64,000 bases of DNA from Devosia sp. YR412 (GCF_900110945.1 NZ_FOFL01000005.1:124001-188000), one strand, 5' to 3'; shown: positions 45,506 to 53,328, counted from the stretch's first letter. The notes: generated by a model not told the origin, from the sequence alone. Numbers and translations are program-made.

Positions 45506-46669
45506 ATGTGCATAGCCCCGCTGCATTTAGCAGGCGGGGTTATGACGTCCTGTCACGAATGCTGGCAATGTCGCGAGCGAGCCATTAACGATTGGGTCGG
45601 TCGCAACATTGCCGAAAGTAAGACAGCAGTCGCAGCGCATGCCATCACCCTGACCTATGGGAATGGCGACCATCCGAGCGCGGCGATCCTGACTTACTCT
45701 GATGTACAAAAGTACCTCAAGAAGCTGCGCTTCGCGGGCTATCCCCTCAAATACTTCGCCATCGGGGAATACGGTTCGACCAAAGGTCGCGCCCATTGGC
45801 ACCTCATGATCTACTGGCAGGACAGAGTCCCGCCCCACGAGTTGCGAAAAAACTTCATGGAGACCCATTGGGAACATGGGTTCTCCTTCTGGGATAAGCC
45901 TTCTCATGCGGCTATCCGCTACAACTGCAAGTACATCCAAAAAGACATCGGTAAAGACGAGCGCCAAGGCCTCGTCCGCATGTCTAAAAAGCCGCCCCTT
46001 GGGACGGCCTATTTCCAGCAGCTAGCCGAACAGAATGTCGAGGCAGGGCTCAGCCCGAAGTCGCTGGAATACAGTTTCCCCGAGGTCACCAGGCGAAAGC
46101 CGGACGGTTCGGAGGAAACCATCGTGTTCATGCTCAAGGACAGGCCCGCGGAGCTGTATCTCGATCACTTCATCGAATCTTGGATCCAAAAGCATGGCGA
46201 CCAGCCATGGCCTAAGTCTGAACTTATCGATGATTACCTCGATCCGATCGCTAAGGAACGCAAGCGTATCGAAGCATGGTTTGCGGCTTTGCCGCCAAAC
46301 CTCAATCCAGCGCAGCGGCTCGATGTAGATCGTTACCGCAAGCGCCTCGACGAACTCGGTCAAGACCAAACTGGCTTTGACCTCCCGGACCTTCCTTATG
46401 GTCCGACCAATCCATATGGCGTCATCACCGATGAAACGCGCAAGCGCTACGCCTTCAATGCAAAACAGGAGCTAGACGAGGATGTCCAAAGGGTCGAAGC
46501 GTTCTTCCGGCGGTACGACGAGCAGGAACGGGAGCGCCACCTCACGGCGCGGTGGCACGAGTACTGCCAAGAGCAAAACGACGACCACAACCCGAAGTCC
46601 TTCGAACAGCCGTTCAGCCAGTGGCTACAAGGCTGGGCCGACCGCGACTTCAAAAAGCGCGGCATCTAG
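45506..46669 (+). CDS. Microvirus replication initiation protein VP4 (HUH nuclease)
   Basis: A 387-residue rolling-circle initiator. Cys16, Cys19 and Cys22 (CHECWQC) followed by RxxxxxW form the N-terminal signature of microvirus VP4. The metal-binding HUH motif is H97-W-H99 in RAHWHLMIYW. The two catalytic tyrosines are Y139 and Y143 in YNCKYIQK, with the three-residue spacing of phiX-type A proteins. It nicks the double-stranded replicative form and joins the displaced strand. An internal ATG at 45542 would remove 12 residues. The 3' end overlaps the basic-protein frame. Confidence 0.93.
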   Translation: MCIAPLHLAGGVMTSCHECWQCRERAINDWVGRNIAESKTAVAAHAITLTYGNGDHPSAAILTYSDVQKYLKKLRFAGYPLKYFAIGEYGSTKGRAHWHLMIYWQDRVPPHELRKNFMETHWEHGFSFWDKPSHAAIRYNCKYIQKDIGKDERQGLVRMSKKPPLGTAYFQQLAEQNVEAGLSPKSLEYSFPEVTRRKPDGSEETIVFMLKDRPAELYLDHFIESWIQKHGDQPWPKSELIDDYLDPIAKERKRIEAWFAALPPNLNPAQRLDVDRYRKRLDELGQDQTGFDLPDLPYGPTNPYGVITDETRKRYAFNAKQELDEDVQRVEAFFRRYDEQERERHLTARWHEYCQEQNDDHNPKSFEQPFSQWLQGWADRDFKKRGI

Positions 46670-46976
46670 GGGCGTTCGCACGGCGAGTAAAGCCCCTTCT
46701 ACGGGCGGGAGTTCCCGCTCCGTAATAGCGGCCCCCAATCCAATAAAAATGGCTGCGCGAAAGCCCGATATTCGGGACGTCCGTCGCAGCCTAATCAACC
46801 GCAACCCAATCAAAACCGACGCCAATCGGCAACGCTCTAATCTGAGCCTCAAAACAGTGAGCCCGGAACGGTCGACCCAAAAGTCGCGCGAACCTCTACA
46901 TTGCAAAAAGAGGCCTGAGAACAACAAACCAAAAGGCGGCGGGGGTAGCGGCAAACACTTTGTGCCGTGGTGTTGA
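46482..46976 (+). CDS. Basic phage protein, probable DNA-binding/packaging (J-like)
   Basis: A frame of 164 codons, Ser/Thr/Arg/Lys-rich throughout and strongly basic, starting inside the replication gene; AGGAG lies nine bases before the ATG at 46482. An alternative ATG at 46749 would give a 75-residue protein wholly beyond the replication gene (MAARKPDIRDVRRSLINRN). The C-terminus reads KPKGGGGSGKHFVPWC, a Gly-rich tail and aromatic end. Microviruses encode a small basic protein that binds the packaged ssDNA. The N-terminal half could be chance reading of the overlapping gene. Confidence 0.55.
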   Translation: MSKGSKRSSGGTTSRNGSATSRRGGTSTAKSKTTTTTRSPSNSRSASGYKAGPTATSKSAASRGVRTASKAPSTGGSSRSVIAAPNPIKMAARKPDIRDVRRSLINRNPIKTDANRQRSNLSLKTVSPERSTQKSREPLHCKKRPENNKPKGGGGSGKHFVPWC

Positions 46977-47020
46977 CATCGGGCCAAGAGTGTGAATCTA
47001 TGGCCCCAATCGGAAAAAGG

Positions 47021-47080
47021 TCAGGGGTAGGGTTCGATTCCCTACGAAATAAGTGGTCACTGGTGGGTTCGATCCCCTCC
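47021..47080 (+). repeat. Two imperfect repeats each shaped like a tRNA T-arm
   Basis: GTAGGG-TTCGATT-CCCTAC (47027-47045) is a perfect 6-bp stem with the seven-base TTCGATT loop of a tRNA T-arm. A second copy, GTGGG-TTCGATC-CCCTC, follows with a period of 35 bases and one mismatched pair. No D-arm, anticodon arm or acceptor stem can be fitted, so these are not tRNA genes. Confidence 0.6.
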
Positions 47081-47083
47081 CGG

Positions 47084-47341
47084 TTAATATAGGCTCATTA
47101 CGAACCTGTCGCAGCAGCCGGTTCCGCAAGGAACCGGCTGCTTGCGTTTCCATTGGTTGTAATTGTGCCAATCAACAAACTCTTCGGCTTCGTGCGCGTG
47201 GCAGAATGAGAGCGCAACGGCGTCTTGTTTAAAACCTTTTAGGTGTGCGACCCGTGTGCGGGCGTCTTGCGCGCCTTTGTATATAACGGGCTCTGCTCGT
47301 CCTTCTGTGAGAACGACATAACTCTTTAGCGGGCGAACCAT
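47084..47341 (-). CDS. Small minus-strand gene inside the prophage, unknown function
   Basis: An 85-residue frame starting at ATG 47341 with GGGGAG five bases upstream on the minus strand; eight more in-frame codons lie upstream without such a site. The protein (MVRPLKSYVVLTEG, then HEAEEFVDWHNYNQW) looks like a compact folded protein with His and Cys residues (CGTGCC) near its end. Everything else in the phage is on the plus strand, so a gene read from the complementary strand could be expressed only from the double-stranded or integrated form. A role in maintaining the lysogen is a guess. Confidence 0.5.
   Translation of the reverse strand: MVRPLKSYVVLTEGRAEPVIYKGAQDARTRVAHLKGFKQDAVALSFCHAHEAEEFVDWHNYNQWKRKQPVPCGTGCCDRFVMSLY
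47113..47142. terminator. Perfect 13-bp hairpin with GCAA loop
   Basis: AGCAGCCGGTTCC (47113-47125) pairs fully with GGAACCGGCTGCT (47130-47142) over the tetraloop GCAA. It lies downstream of the plus-strand phage genes and inside the 3' end of the minus-strand gene. It may end transcription of the phage genes or be a structural element of the ssDNA genome. Confidence 0.65.
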
Positions 47342-47617
47342 CCAACTCCCCATGAAGAAGGCCATCTAATGATGGCAACAGGGAAGGCTTTGCCTTCCCC
47401 TGTGCCTTCTTCTGCCCCTCGGCGAGAGCGGGAGGGGCCCCGTCAAGTTCGCGAAGCGGGAACGGACCCACGCGCAGCCGTAGGCGAGCATGGGGAGTAC
47501 CCACAACTTGATGGGGTGGGCGGAGCCCGACACCTCTTGACGCCCTCCCCCAAATCAGATCATGCGTGGTTAGCCGCATGTCGAGTTCCGCCAAGTCTTA
47601 ACCAAATATTAGGTTAT
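47342..47617. other. Phage intergenic region with hairpin and putative replication origin
   Basis: This stretch up to the right junction has no convincing gene; the frame crossing it runs through the junction and is likely chance. It contains the hairpin GGGAAGGC-ttt-GCCTTCCC (47381-47399) and, at 47504-47512, CAACTTGAT, which equals the first nine bases of the phiX174 A-protein recognition sequence (nick between G and A). In the circular genome this region lies directly upstream of the first gene, so it probably holds promoter and origin. Confidence 0.5.
47504..47512 (+). other. Putative rolling-circle nick site (CAACTTGAT)
   Basis: The nine bases match the start of the phiX174 origin core; the bases after them (GGGGTGGG) do not. 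The site lies on the virion-sense strand in the intergenic region and the phage encodes a two-tyrosine A-type initiator. A nine-base match could arise by chance in 6.5 kb, so this is a hypothesis. Confidence 0.35.
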
Positions 47618-47645
47618 GAAGCTGGCAATATATATTATGGAACTG
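47618..47645. mobile_element. Right prophage junction (attR)
   Basis: Centre TATATA and right arm TTATGGAACT are identical to the left junction, but the left arm reads GAAGCTGGCAA and no longer resembles dif. I take this left arm as phage sequence and the right flank as chromosome. Joining the outer flanks gives back a dif-like site, and joining the inner flanks gives the phage site. Confidence 0.85.
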
Positions 47646-47677
47646 ACCGGTACGCCTAGACCGTTGATGCCGCTGGT

Positions 47678-48598
47678 TTAGCCTGCCGCCAGCGCCTCCT
47701 TAACCGCAATATCCGCCATGGCCAAGGCCGCTTCCCGGGTCCTGGCTGCCGCAACAAACCGCCCGTTGTGGCAGAAGCTCGCGCCCACCACGCCCGATGC
47801 AGCTTCCAGCTCGCCATTGGTCAATCCGGCCCAGGATGCCGGCAGATCGGCGCGGGTCTCGAAACCTTCGTCGCCCTTCCGGATCGTCGTGACGCACCAG
47901 TCCTTGTCGCGCGGATGCACCACGAACAGCAGATGGTCGGCGCCGGCCTTGATGATCGAGGGACGGAACGGCATGCCCATCGGCAGCTCGAGCACCGGAC
48001 TTGCGCCCGCCGCAACGATAGCCTGCTGCACCACGGCCTCGGCCCGCAGCTTGGCGGCGCTGCGACCAATGCTGGCTTCGACGAAGCTGCGTGCAATTGC
48101 CAGTGCAATATGGAACTGCCGGTCATCGGCACCCGGCGCGCTGTCGTCGAACACCGGCTTCAGTGTTTCGAGCAGCGACGGCAGCGTCAGCCCGGCCAGC
48201 GGTCCGGTCGGGCTCAGCGCGCCATTGTCGGTCAGATCGATCGGCAGCACGAAACTGCTGTCGAACTTGTCATGCACCGTCTCGATATGCTCGGCCGCAA
48301 TGCCCGAGGCGGCCAGATAGTCGCGACCATAATGCTTCCAGATCAGCCCGAACGAGCTATAGGGCTGGCCATCCTCGCGCAGCGGCGCTCCGCGCTGGTG
48401 ATGGTCGAAAATCCGGTTTTCCGCGTCGTAGAGCCCGCCGACATCATAGATGATGCGGTCGGGTGCCGGCGTAATCCACTCGGGCGCCCTGCTCCGCTTG
48501 ATCTCGGCCTGCGGAAACAGCTTGGTCAGGATCACGCTCGACAGCAGTTCATCGGCATGGAAGCCACCGGAATGGGTGACGAGATAATCGGGAATCAT
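47678..48598 (-). CDS. MYG1-family protein (DHH-like nuclease)
   Basis: A 306-residue protein of the MYG1/UPF0160 family. The DHH-like metal motifs are clear: THSGGFHADE near the N-terminus, DVGGLYD, and FDHHQRG. Eukaryotic MYG1 is a 3'-5' RNA exonuclease; the bacterial members are little studied. The gene stands alone on the minus strand, 33 bp beyond the right prophage junction, so it is the first chromosomal gene on this side of dif. Confidence 0.88.
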   Translation of the reverse strand: MIPDYLVTHSGGFHADELLSSVILTKLFPQAEIKRSRAPEWITPAPDRIIYDVGGLYDAENRIFDHHQRGAPLREDGQPYSSFGLIWKHYGRDYLAASGIAAEHIETVHDKFDSSFVLPIDLTDNGALSPTGPLAGLTLPSLLETLKPVFDDSAPGADDRQFHIALAIARSFVEASIGRSAAKLRAEAVVQQAIVAAGASPVLELPMGMPFRPSIIKAGADHLLFVVHPRDKDWCVTTIRKGDEGFETRADLPASWAGLTNGELEAASGVVGASFCHNGRFVAAARTREAALAMADIAVKEALAAG

Positions 48599-48698
48599 GC
48601 CGTAATGCCTTGCTGTTCGCGAACCTGTCGCCTGCGGATGGCATCAGATAGCCATAGCCGGGGCTTTGCTCAAGCAATCAACGAATCCAGTGGACATT

Positions 48699-48716
48699 TT
48701 TGACCAATTGGTCAAA
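48699..48716. promoter_or_regulatory. Palindromic operator TTTGACC-AATT-GGTCAAA
   Basis: A perfect 18-bp palindrome, 34 bp upstream of the first F420-dependent oxidoreductase gene. A near-copy lies upstream of the second one (53383). The form fits a TetR- or MarR-type dimer; no such regulator is encoded in this window. Confidence 0.7.
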
Positions 48717-48750
48717 GTATCCACCTGTCCGGCGAGCATTGGGGAATGGA

Positions 48751-49755
48751 ATGCGCTTCGGTTACAAGGCTTCTGCGGAACAATTCGCGCCCAATACGCT
48801 GCTGCGCTTCGCCATCGAGGCCGAGCAGGCCGGCTTTGAGTCGGTCTTCATCAGCGATCACTTCCAGCCCTGGAAACACACCGACGGCCATGCGCCCTTC
48901 GCCCCATCCTGGATGGCGGCGGCCCTGGCTCGGACCGAAAAGCTGGTGGTCGGCACGTCGGTACTGACGCCAACCTTCCGGCTGCATCCCTCCGTCGTCG
49001 CCCATGCCTTCGGCACGCTGGGCGCCATGTTTCCCGAACGCGTCATCCTGGGTGTCGGCACCGGCGAGTCGCTCAATGAAGTGCCATCTACCGGCATGGT
49101 CTGGCCCGAGCTCAAGGAACGCTCGGCGCGGCTGCGCGAGGCGGTGACGCTGATCCGCCAGCTGTGGAGCGAGGATCGAGTCACCTTCAATGGCGAATAT
49201 TACCAGACCCAGAACGCTACCATTTACGACAAGCCAGAGCAGATGGTGCCGATCTACCTGGCCGCCGGCGGGCCGCTTAATGCCAAATATGCCGGTCGCG
49301 CCGGCGACGGCTTCATCTGCACCTCCGGCAAGGGCGCCGAGCTTTATGTTGATCAGCTGCTGCCCAATGTCGCCATCGGCCGCGACGAATCCGATCGTGC
49401 TGACAAGCCTTTCGAGCGAATGATTGAAGTGAAGGTTTCATTCGATACCGACGCTGCGGCGGCGCTGGAAAACACCCGCGGCTGGGCTGCGCTGTCGCTC
49501 TCGGCCGAGGAAAAGCATTCGGTGGAAGATCCTGCCGAAATGGAACGTCTCGCCGCGGCTTTGCCCATCGAACGCATCGCCAAGCGCTGGATCGTATCCA
49601 GCGACCCCGACGAGCATGTCGCGGCCATCAAGACCTACATCGACTACGGCTTCGACCATCTGGTGTTCCACGCCCCGGGCGAAGACCAGAGCCGCTTTAT
49701 CGCGCTTTACGCCAAAGAGATTCTTCCGCGCCTGCGGGCGCTGTCTGCCCAATAG
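48751..49755 (+). CDS. F420-dependent LLM-class oxidoreductase, FGD-like
   Basis: A 334-residue luciferase-like TIM-barrel enzyme similar to F420-dependent glucose-6-phosphate dehydrogenase. Recognisable stretches are [35 protein letters not shown] and [15 protein letters not shown], plus [21 protein letters not shown]. The ATG at 48751 follows GGGGAATGGA; the frame is open 17 codons further, through the operator, which argues against the longer start. Followed after seven bases by cofE, it uses or reduces F420; the substrate is unknown. Confidence 0.9.
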   Translation: MRFGYKASAEQFAPNTLLRFAIEAEQAGFESVFISDHFQPWKHTDGHAPFAPSWMAAALARTEKLVVGTSVLTPTFRLHPSVVAHAFGTLGAMFPERVILGVGTGESLNEVPSTGMVWPELKERSARLREAVTLIRQLWSEDRVTFNGEYYQTQNATIYDKPEQMVPIYLAAGGPLNAKYAGRAGDGFICTSGKGAELYVDQLLPNVAIGRDESDRADKPFERMIEVKVSFDTDAAAALENTRGWAALSLSAEEKHSVEDPAEMERLAAALPIERIAKRWIVSSDPDEHVAAIKTYIDYGFDHLVFHAPGEDQSRFIALYAKEILPRLRALSAQ

Positions 49756-49762
49756 GTCCGCC

Positions 49763-50587
49763 ATGCCCATGCCGCGCTATTCCGTCTGGGGCGTTACCGG
49801 CATGCCGGAGGTCGATGCCGGCGATGATCTCGTCGCGCTCATCGCCGCGGCCATTGACGCCTCCATCGCCGAAGACCCGGAAGCCGCTCTGCGCGATGGC
49901 GACATCCTCGTCATCACCAGCAAGATCGTCTCTAAGGCCGAGGGCATGCAGGTGCCCGCCGCCGATCGCGAGAAGGCCATCGCCCAGGATACCGTCCGCG
50001 TCGTTGCCGAGCGCGTCCATCCCGGCGGCGTCACCCAGATCGTCGAAACCCGCCACGGCTTGATCATGGCCGCCGCCGGCATCGACACCTCCAATGTCCC
50101 CGACGGCCTCGCCCTCCGCCTGCCGCTCGATCCCGACCGATCCGCCCGCACTCTATGTACCGGCCTGCGCGCCCGCTTCGGCGTATCGCTGGGCATCATT
50201 ATCACCGACACCTTCGGCCGCCCCTGGCGCGTCGGCCAGACCGACGTGGCCATCGGCGCTGCCGGCATCATGGTCACCGACGACCTGCGCGGCGGTGTCG
50301 ATGCCAATGGCCGCCCGCTCAATGTCACCATTACCGTGCTGGCGGACGAACTGGCCGGCGCCGCCGATCTGGTCAAGGGCAAGGCCAGCGGCATTCCCGT
50401 CGCCGTGGTGCGCGGCCTCGGCCGTCTCGTGACCGCGGTAGACGCCCCCGGCGCCCGCACGCTGACCCGCGTCGGCGATGACGACATGTTCCGCTTCGGC
50501 TCGGCCGAGGCCTATCAATTGGGCTATGACGCCGCGCAGGCCGAACTGCGCGCGCAGCCCCAGAGCAAACGCGTCAAACAGGACTGA
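49763..50587 (+). CDS. cofE: Coenzyme F420-0:L-glutamate ligase
   Basis: A 274-residue CofE protein, which adds glutamates to F420-0 with GTP. Typical stretches are [36 protein letters not shown] and [29 protein letters not shown]. The ATG at 49763 begins at homology (a second at 49769 is possible). It has no FbiB-type C-terminal nitroreductase domain. It sits between an F420-dependent oxidoreductase and a three-gene importer. The other F420 biosynthesis genes are not in this window. Confidence 0.93.
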   Translation: MPMPRYSVWGVTGMPEVDAGDDLVALIAAAIDASIAEDPEAALRDGDILVITSKIVSKAEGMQVPAADREKAIAQDTVRVVAERVHPGGVTQIVETRHGLIMAAAGIDTSNVPDGLALRLPLDPDRSARTLCTGLRARFGVSLGIIITDTFGRPWRVGQTDVAIGAAGIMVTDDLRGGVDANGRPLNVTITVLADELAGAADLVKGKASGIPVAVVRGLGRLVTAVDAPGARTLTRVGDDDMFRFGSAEAYQLGYDAAQAELRAQPQSKRVKQD

Positions 50588-50591
50588 CCCC

Positions 50592-51539
50592 ATGCGCCCC
50601 CTGAACTCGCTGCTGAGTCTTGCCGTGCTTGCTCTTTCCGCCAGCGCCGCCTTCGCGCAGACCACCTATCCGCTGACCCTCGACAATTGCGGCGTCGAAG
50701 TCACCCTGCCCGCCGCCCCGGCAAAGGTCTTGACCATCAAGTCGACCGCCACCGAAATGCTGCTGGCTCTCGGCCTCGGCAGCCATATCGCCGGCGTCGG
50801 TTTCCAGGATGGCCCGGCCCCCGAGCCATGGAAGGCTGAGGCCGCGGCCCTGCCCGTCCTCTCGGACAAGCTGCCCTCCCAGGAGGTCGTGCTCGAGGTC
50901 GAACCCGATTTCATTTACGGTGGCTGGGAAAGCAATTTTGCCGCCGATGGCGCCGGTGAACGCCCAACGCTCGCCGCCCTCGGTGTCGCCACCTATGTCT
51001 CCCCGGCCGCCTGCCGCTCGATCAAGCCGGCCAAGCTGACCTTCGACGAAGTCTTCGCCGAGATCGCCGAAATGGGCGAAATCTTCGACGCCAAGCCTGC
51101 CGCGGGTGCGCTGATCGCCGAACAGCAGGCGGTGCTTGATGCGATTCCCACCGACGAACGCGGCCTCACCGCCGTCTGGTATTCCTCCGGCACTAAGGCC
51201 CCATATGTCGGTGCCGGCAGTGGCGCACCGCAGATGATGCTCGAAGCCCTCGGCCTCGACAATATCTTCGCCGCCGAGGACGAAGGCTGGTTTGCCGCCA
51301 GCTGGGAAGCCGTAGTCGACGCCGATCCCGACGTCATCGTCCTGGTCGACGCCACCTGGAATTCCGCCGAACAGAAGAAAAAGCTGCTCGCTGAAAACCC
51401 GGTGACCAGCAAGCTCGATGCCGTCATCAACCAGCGCTATCTGATCGTCCCCTTCCCTGCCTCGGAAGCCGGTGTGCGCAATGTCGGTGCCACGGCCGAC
51501 ATGGCCACCCAATTGGCCGGGCTCAGCTTTACGCCGTGA
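50592..51539 (+). CDS. Periplasmic binding protein of a proposed F420-0 importer (BtuF-like)
   Basis: A 315-residue binding protein of the siderophore/cobalamin class with a Sec signal peptide (MRPLNSLLSLAVLALSASAA, cleavage after FA-Q). The fold is seen in PAAPAKVLTIKSTATEMLLALGL and PDFIYGGWES, ending with DPDVIVLVDATW. In databases a clade of such transporters is named 'proposed F420-0 ABC transporter' because its genes sit beside cofE; the neighbourhood here is exactly that. It overlaps the permease gene. Confidence 0.87.
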   Translation: MRPLNSLLSLAVLALSASAAFAQTTYPLTLDNCGVEVTLPAAPAKVLTIKSTATEMLLALGLGSHIAGVGFQDGPAPEPWKAEAAALPVLSDKLPSQEVVLEVEPDFIYGGWESNFAADGAGERPTLAALGVATYVSPAACRSIKPAKLTFDEVFAEIAEMGEIFDAKPAAGALIAEQQAVLDAIPTDERGLTAVWYSSGTKAPYVGAGSGAPQMMLEALGLDNIFAAEDEGWFAASWEAVVDADPDVIVLVDATWNSAEQKKKLLAENPVTSKLDAVINQRYLIVPFPASEAGVRNVGATADMATQLAGLSFTP

Positions 51540-52549
51540 GCCCAACGCGGCTGGCGGCACTAGGCGTGAGCCTCTTCGCCCTGTTGCTGGCCAGCCTCGT
51601 GCTGGCCGTCACCTTCGGCCCCGCCGATATTGCCCCCGTGGAAGTCTGGCAGACCATCGGCCATCACTTCGGCCTGGTCACGGAAAGCCCGGTCAGCCGG
51701 CTGCGCGACGCCATTATCTGGGACCTCCGCCTGCCCCGCGTGCTGGCCGCCGCGGCGGTCGGCGCTGGCCTCGCGCTCTGCGGCGCGGTCATGCAGGCGT
51801 TGACCCGCAATCCGCTCGCCGATCCCTATCTGCTCGGCCTCTCCTCCGGCGCCTCGCTCGGCGCCGTGACGTTCCTATTGCTCGGCGCGTCGCTTCTGAT
51901 GCCGCTCGGCGCCTTCCTCGGCGCCGGCGCCGCCATGGGTCTGACACTCCTCGTCACCCAGCTCCTCGGCGGCGCCACGCCAACCCGCGCCATCCTCGCC
52001 GGCATTTCCATCTCGGCGCTGGCCGCCGCCGCCACCTCATTCCTGATCTTCTGGTCAGCCACCGGCGATTCCTACCGCGAAATTCTGAGCTGGCTGATGG
52101 GTTCGCTCTCCGGCGTCGTCTGGTCCGAGGCCCTGCTTACCATCGCCGCCCTGACCCTCTGCGGCCTGCCCATCCTGCTCTCCGGCAAGGCCCTCGACGC
52201 CTTCGCCTTTGGCGATACCGCCGCCGCCACCCTCGGCGTCGACGTCGCCCGCCTGCGCTGGTTTCTGCTCGGCGGCACCGCCCTCCTCACCGGCATCCTC
52301 GTCTCCATCGGCGGCGCCATCGGCTTTGTCGGCCTCATCATCCCGCATGTCGTGCGGCTGCTAACCGGCTCGCGCCATCGCCTGCTGCTGCCCGTCGCCA
52401 TGCTGCTCGGCGCCAGTTTCATGGTCTGGACCGACACCGCCGCCCGAACCCTCTTCGCCCCGCGAGAACTGCCAGTCGGCATCATCACCGCCTTGCTTGG
52501 TGCCCCGATCTTTCTCGCCGTCCTCCTGCGCTACCGACGCATCACATGA
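51536..52549 (+). CDS. Permease of the proposed F420-0 importer (FecCD/BtuC type)
   Basis: A 337-residue inner-membrane protein with about ten hydrophobic segments and the BtuC features LRLPRVLAAAAVGAGLALCGAVMQ-like LPRVLAAAAVGAGLALCGA, NPLADPYLLGLSSGASLGA, and GFVGLIIPHVVRLLTGSRHR, which contacts the ATPase. The start is a GTG overlapping the upstream stop (GTGA). Confidence 0.9.
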   Translation: MSPTRLAALGVSLFALLLASLVLAVTFGPADIAPVEVWQTIGHHFGLVTESPVSRLRDAIIWDLRLPRVLAAAAVGAGLALCGAVMQALTRNPLADPYLLGLSSGASLGAVTFLLLGASLLMPLGAFLGAGAAMGLTLLVTQLLGGATPTRAILAGISISALAAAATSFLIFWSATGDSYREILSWLMGSLSGVVWSEALLTIAALTLCGLPILLSGKALDAFAFGDTAAATLGVDVARLRWFLLGGTALLTGILVSIGGAIGFVGLIIPHVVRLLTGSRHRLLLPVAMLLGASFMVWTDTAARTLFAPRELPVGIITALLGAPIFLAVLLRYRRIT

Positions 52550-53328
52550 GCGGCCTTTCCGTCTCCAACCTCAGCGTCACCTTGGGCGAAAAAGCCATTC
52601 TGCGAGACGTGAGCCTCTCCGCGGCCCCCGGCCAACTCACTGGCCTGATCGGCCCCAATGGCGCCGGCAAATCCACCCTGATGCGCGCCCTGCTCGGCCT
52701 AACGCCGCTCACTTCTGGCGCGGTCACCTTCGACGACACCGACCTCCTCGCCATGCCGCGGCGCACCCGCGCCCAGCTCGCCGCCTTCGTCGAACAGAGC
52801 GGCTCCACCGACGCCCGCCTCGCCGTTCACGAGGTCGTCATGCTCGGCCGCATCCCCTTCCAGTCCGTCTGGCAATCCATGCCCTCCTCCGCCGACACAG
52901 CCGAAGCCGACGCCGCCCTCGCCGCCGTCCACATGTCCGCTTTCGCCACTCGCCTGTTCCACACCCTCTCCGGAGGCGAACAGCAGCGCGCCCTCATCGC
53001 CCGCGCTTTGGCCCAGCAACCGCGCCTGCTCATCCTCGACGAACCGACCAGCCATCTCGACGTCCATGCCCAGCTCACCATACTCGACTTGCTGCGCCGC
53101 CGCGCCCAGGCCGGTGCCACGGTCGTCCTCGCCCTGCACGACCTCAACCTTGCAGCCGCCTTCTGCGACTCGCTGGTCGTGCTGCATGACGGCCATCGGA
53201 CCGGCCAGGGCAGTCCCGAACAAGTGCTGACCCCCGCGCTGCTCCGCGCGGTCTATGGCGTCGACGCAACCCTGCTCAAACACCCCAAAACCGGCCGCCC
53301 CCTCATCGCCTACGACCTGCCCGGCTGA
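52546..53328 (+). CDS. ATP-binding protein of the proposed F420-0 importer (BtuD type)
   Basis: A 260-residue ATPase with Walker A GPNGAGKST, signature LSGGEQQR, Walker B LLILDEPTSHLD and the H-loop ALHDLN. The ATG at 52546 overlaps the permease stop (ATGA); the long upstream reading frame is chance. Completes the three-gene importer. Confidence 0.92.
   Translation: MSGLSVSNLSVTLGEKAILRDVSLSAAPGQLTGLIGPNGAGKSTLMRALLGLTPLTSGAVTFDDTDLLAMPRRTRAQLAAFVEQSGSTDARLAVHEVVMLGRIPFQSVWQSMPSSADTAEADAALAAVHMSAFATRLFHTLSGGEQQRALIARALAQQPRLLILDEPTSHLDVHAQLTILDLLRRRAQAGATVVLALHDLNLAAAFCDSLVVLHDGHRTGQGSPEQVLTPALLRAVYGVDATLLKHPKTGRPLIAYDLPG

Larger units (their letters stand above)
41133..47644 (+). mobile_element. 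Integrated ssDNA microvirus (Microviridae prophage) at dif
   Basis: All structural and replication genes lie on the plus strand between 18-bp direct repeats. Gene order is small membrane protein, VP2 pilot, VP1 capsid, unknown, M15 peptidase, small membrane protein, VP4 replication protein, basic protein, then one small minus-strand gene. The repeat-to-repeat distance gives a circular genome of 6,494 nt, within the range of larger microviruses. No integrase or transposase is encoded, and the repeats are the centre and XerD arm of dif, so host XerC/XerD is the likely recombinase. Base composition is visibly less GC-rich than the flanks. The reading frames are all open, so the prophage appears intact. 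Confidence 0.93.

Noticed and set aside
47021..47080. tRNA gene(s) suggested by TTCGATT loops
   Set aside because: Only the T-arm shape is present; no acceptor, D or anticodon arm can be fitted on either strand.
47229..47594. Minus-strand frame of 121 codons in the phage intergenic region
   Set aside because: Arg/Pro-rich shadow-like composition, no ribosome-binding site, and it overlaps the better-supported minus-strand gene at 47084-47341.
41124..47645. IS element or tailed prophage remnant as explanation of the insert
   Set aside because: No transposase, integrase, terminase or tail genes; the repeats are dif halves and the genes are of microvirus type.
47369..47659. Plus-strand frame of 96 codons crossing the right prophage junction
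   Set aside because: It runs through the recombination site, has Arg/Pro/Gly-rich low-complexity content, and overlaps hairpins and the putative origin; it would not exist in either the free phage or the empty chromosome.
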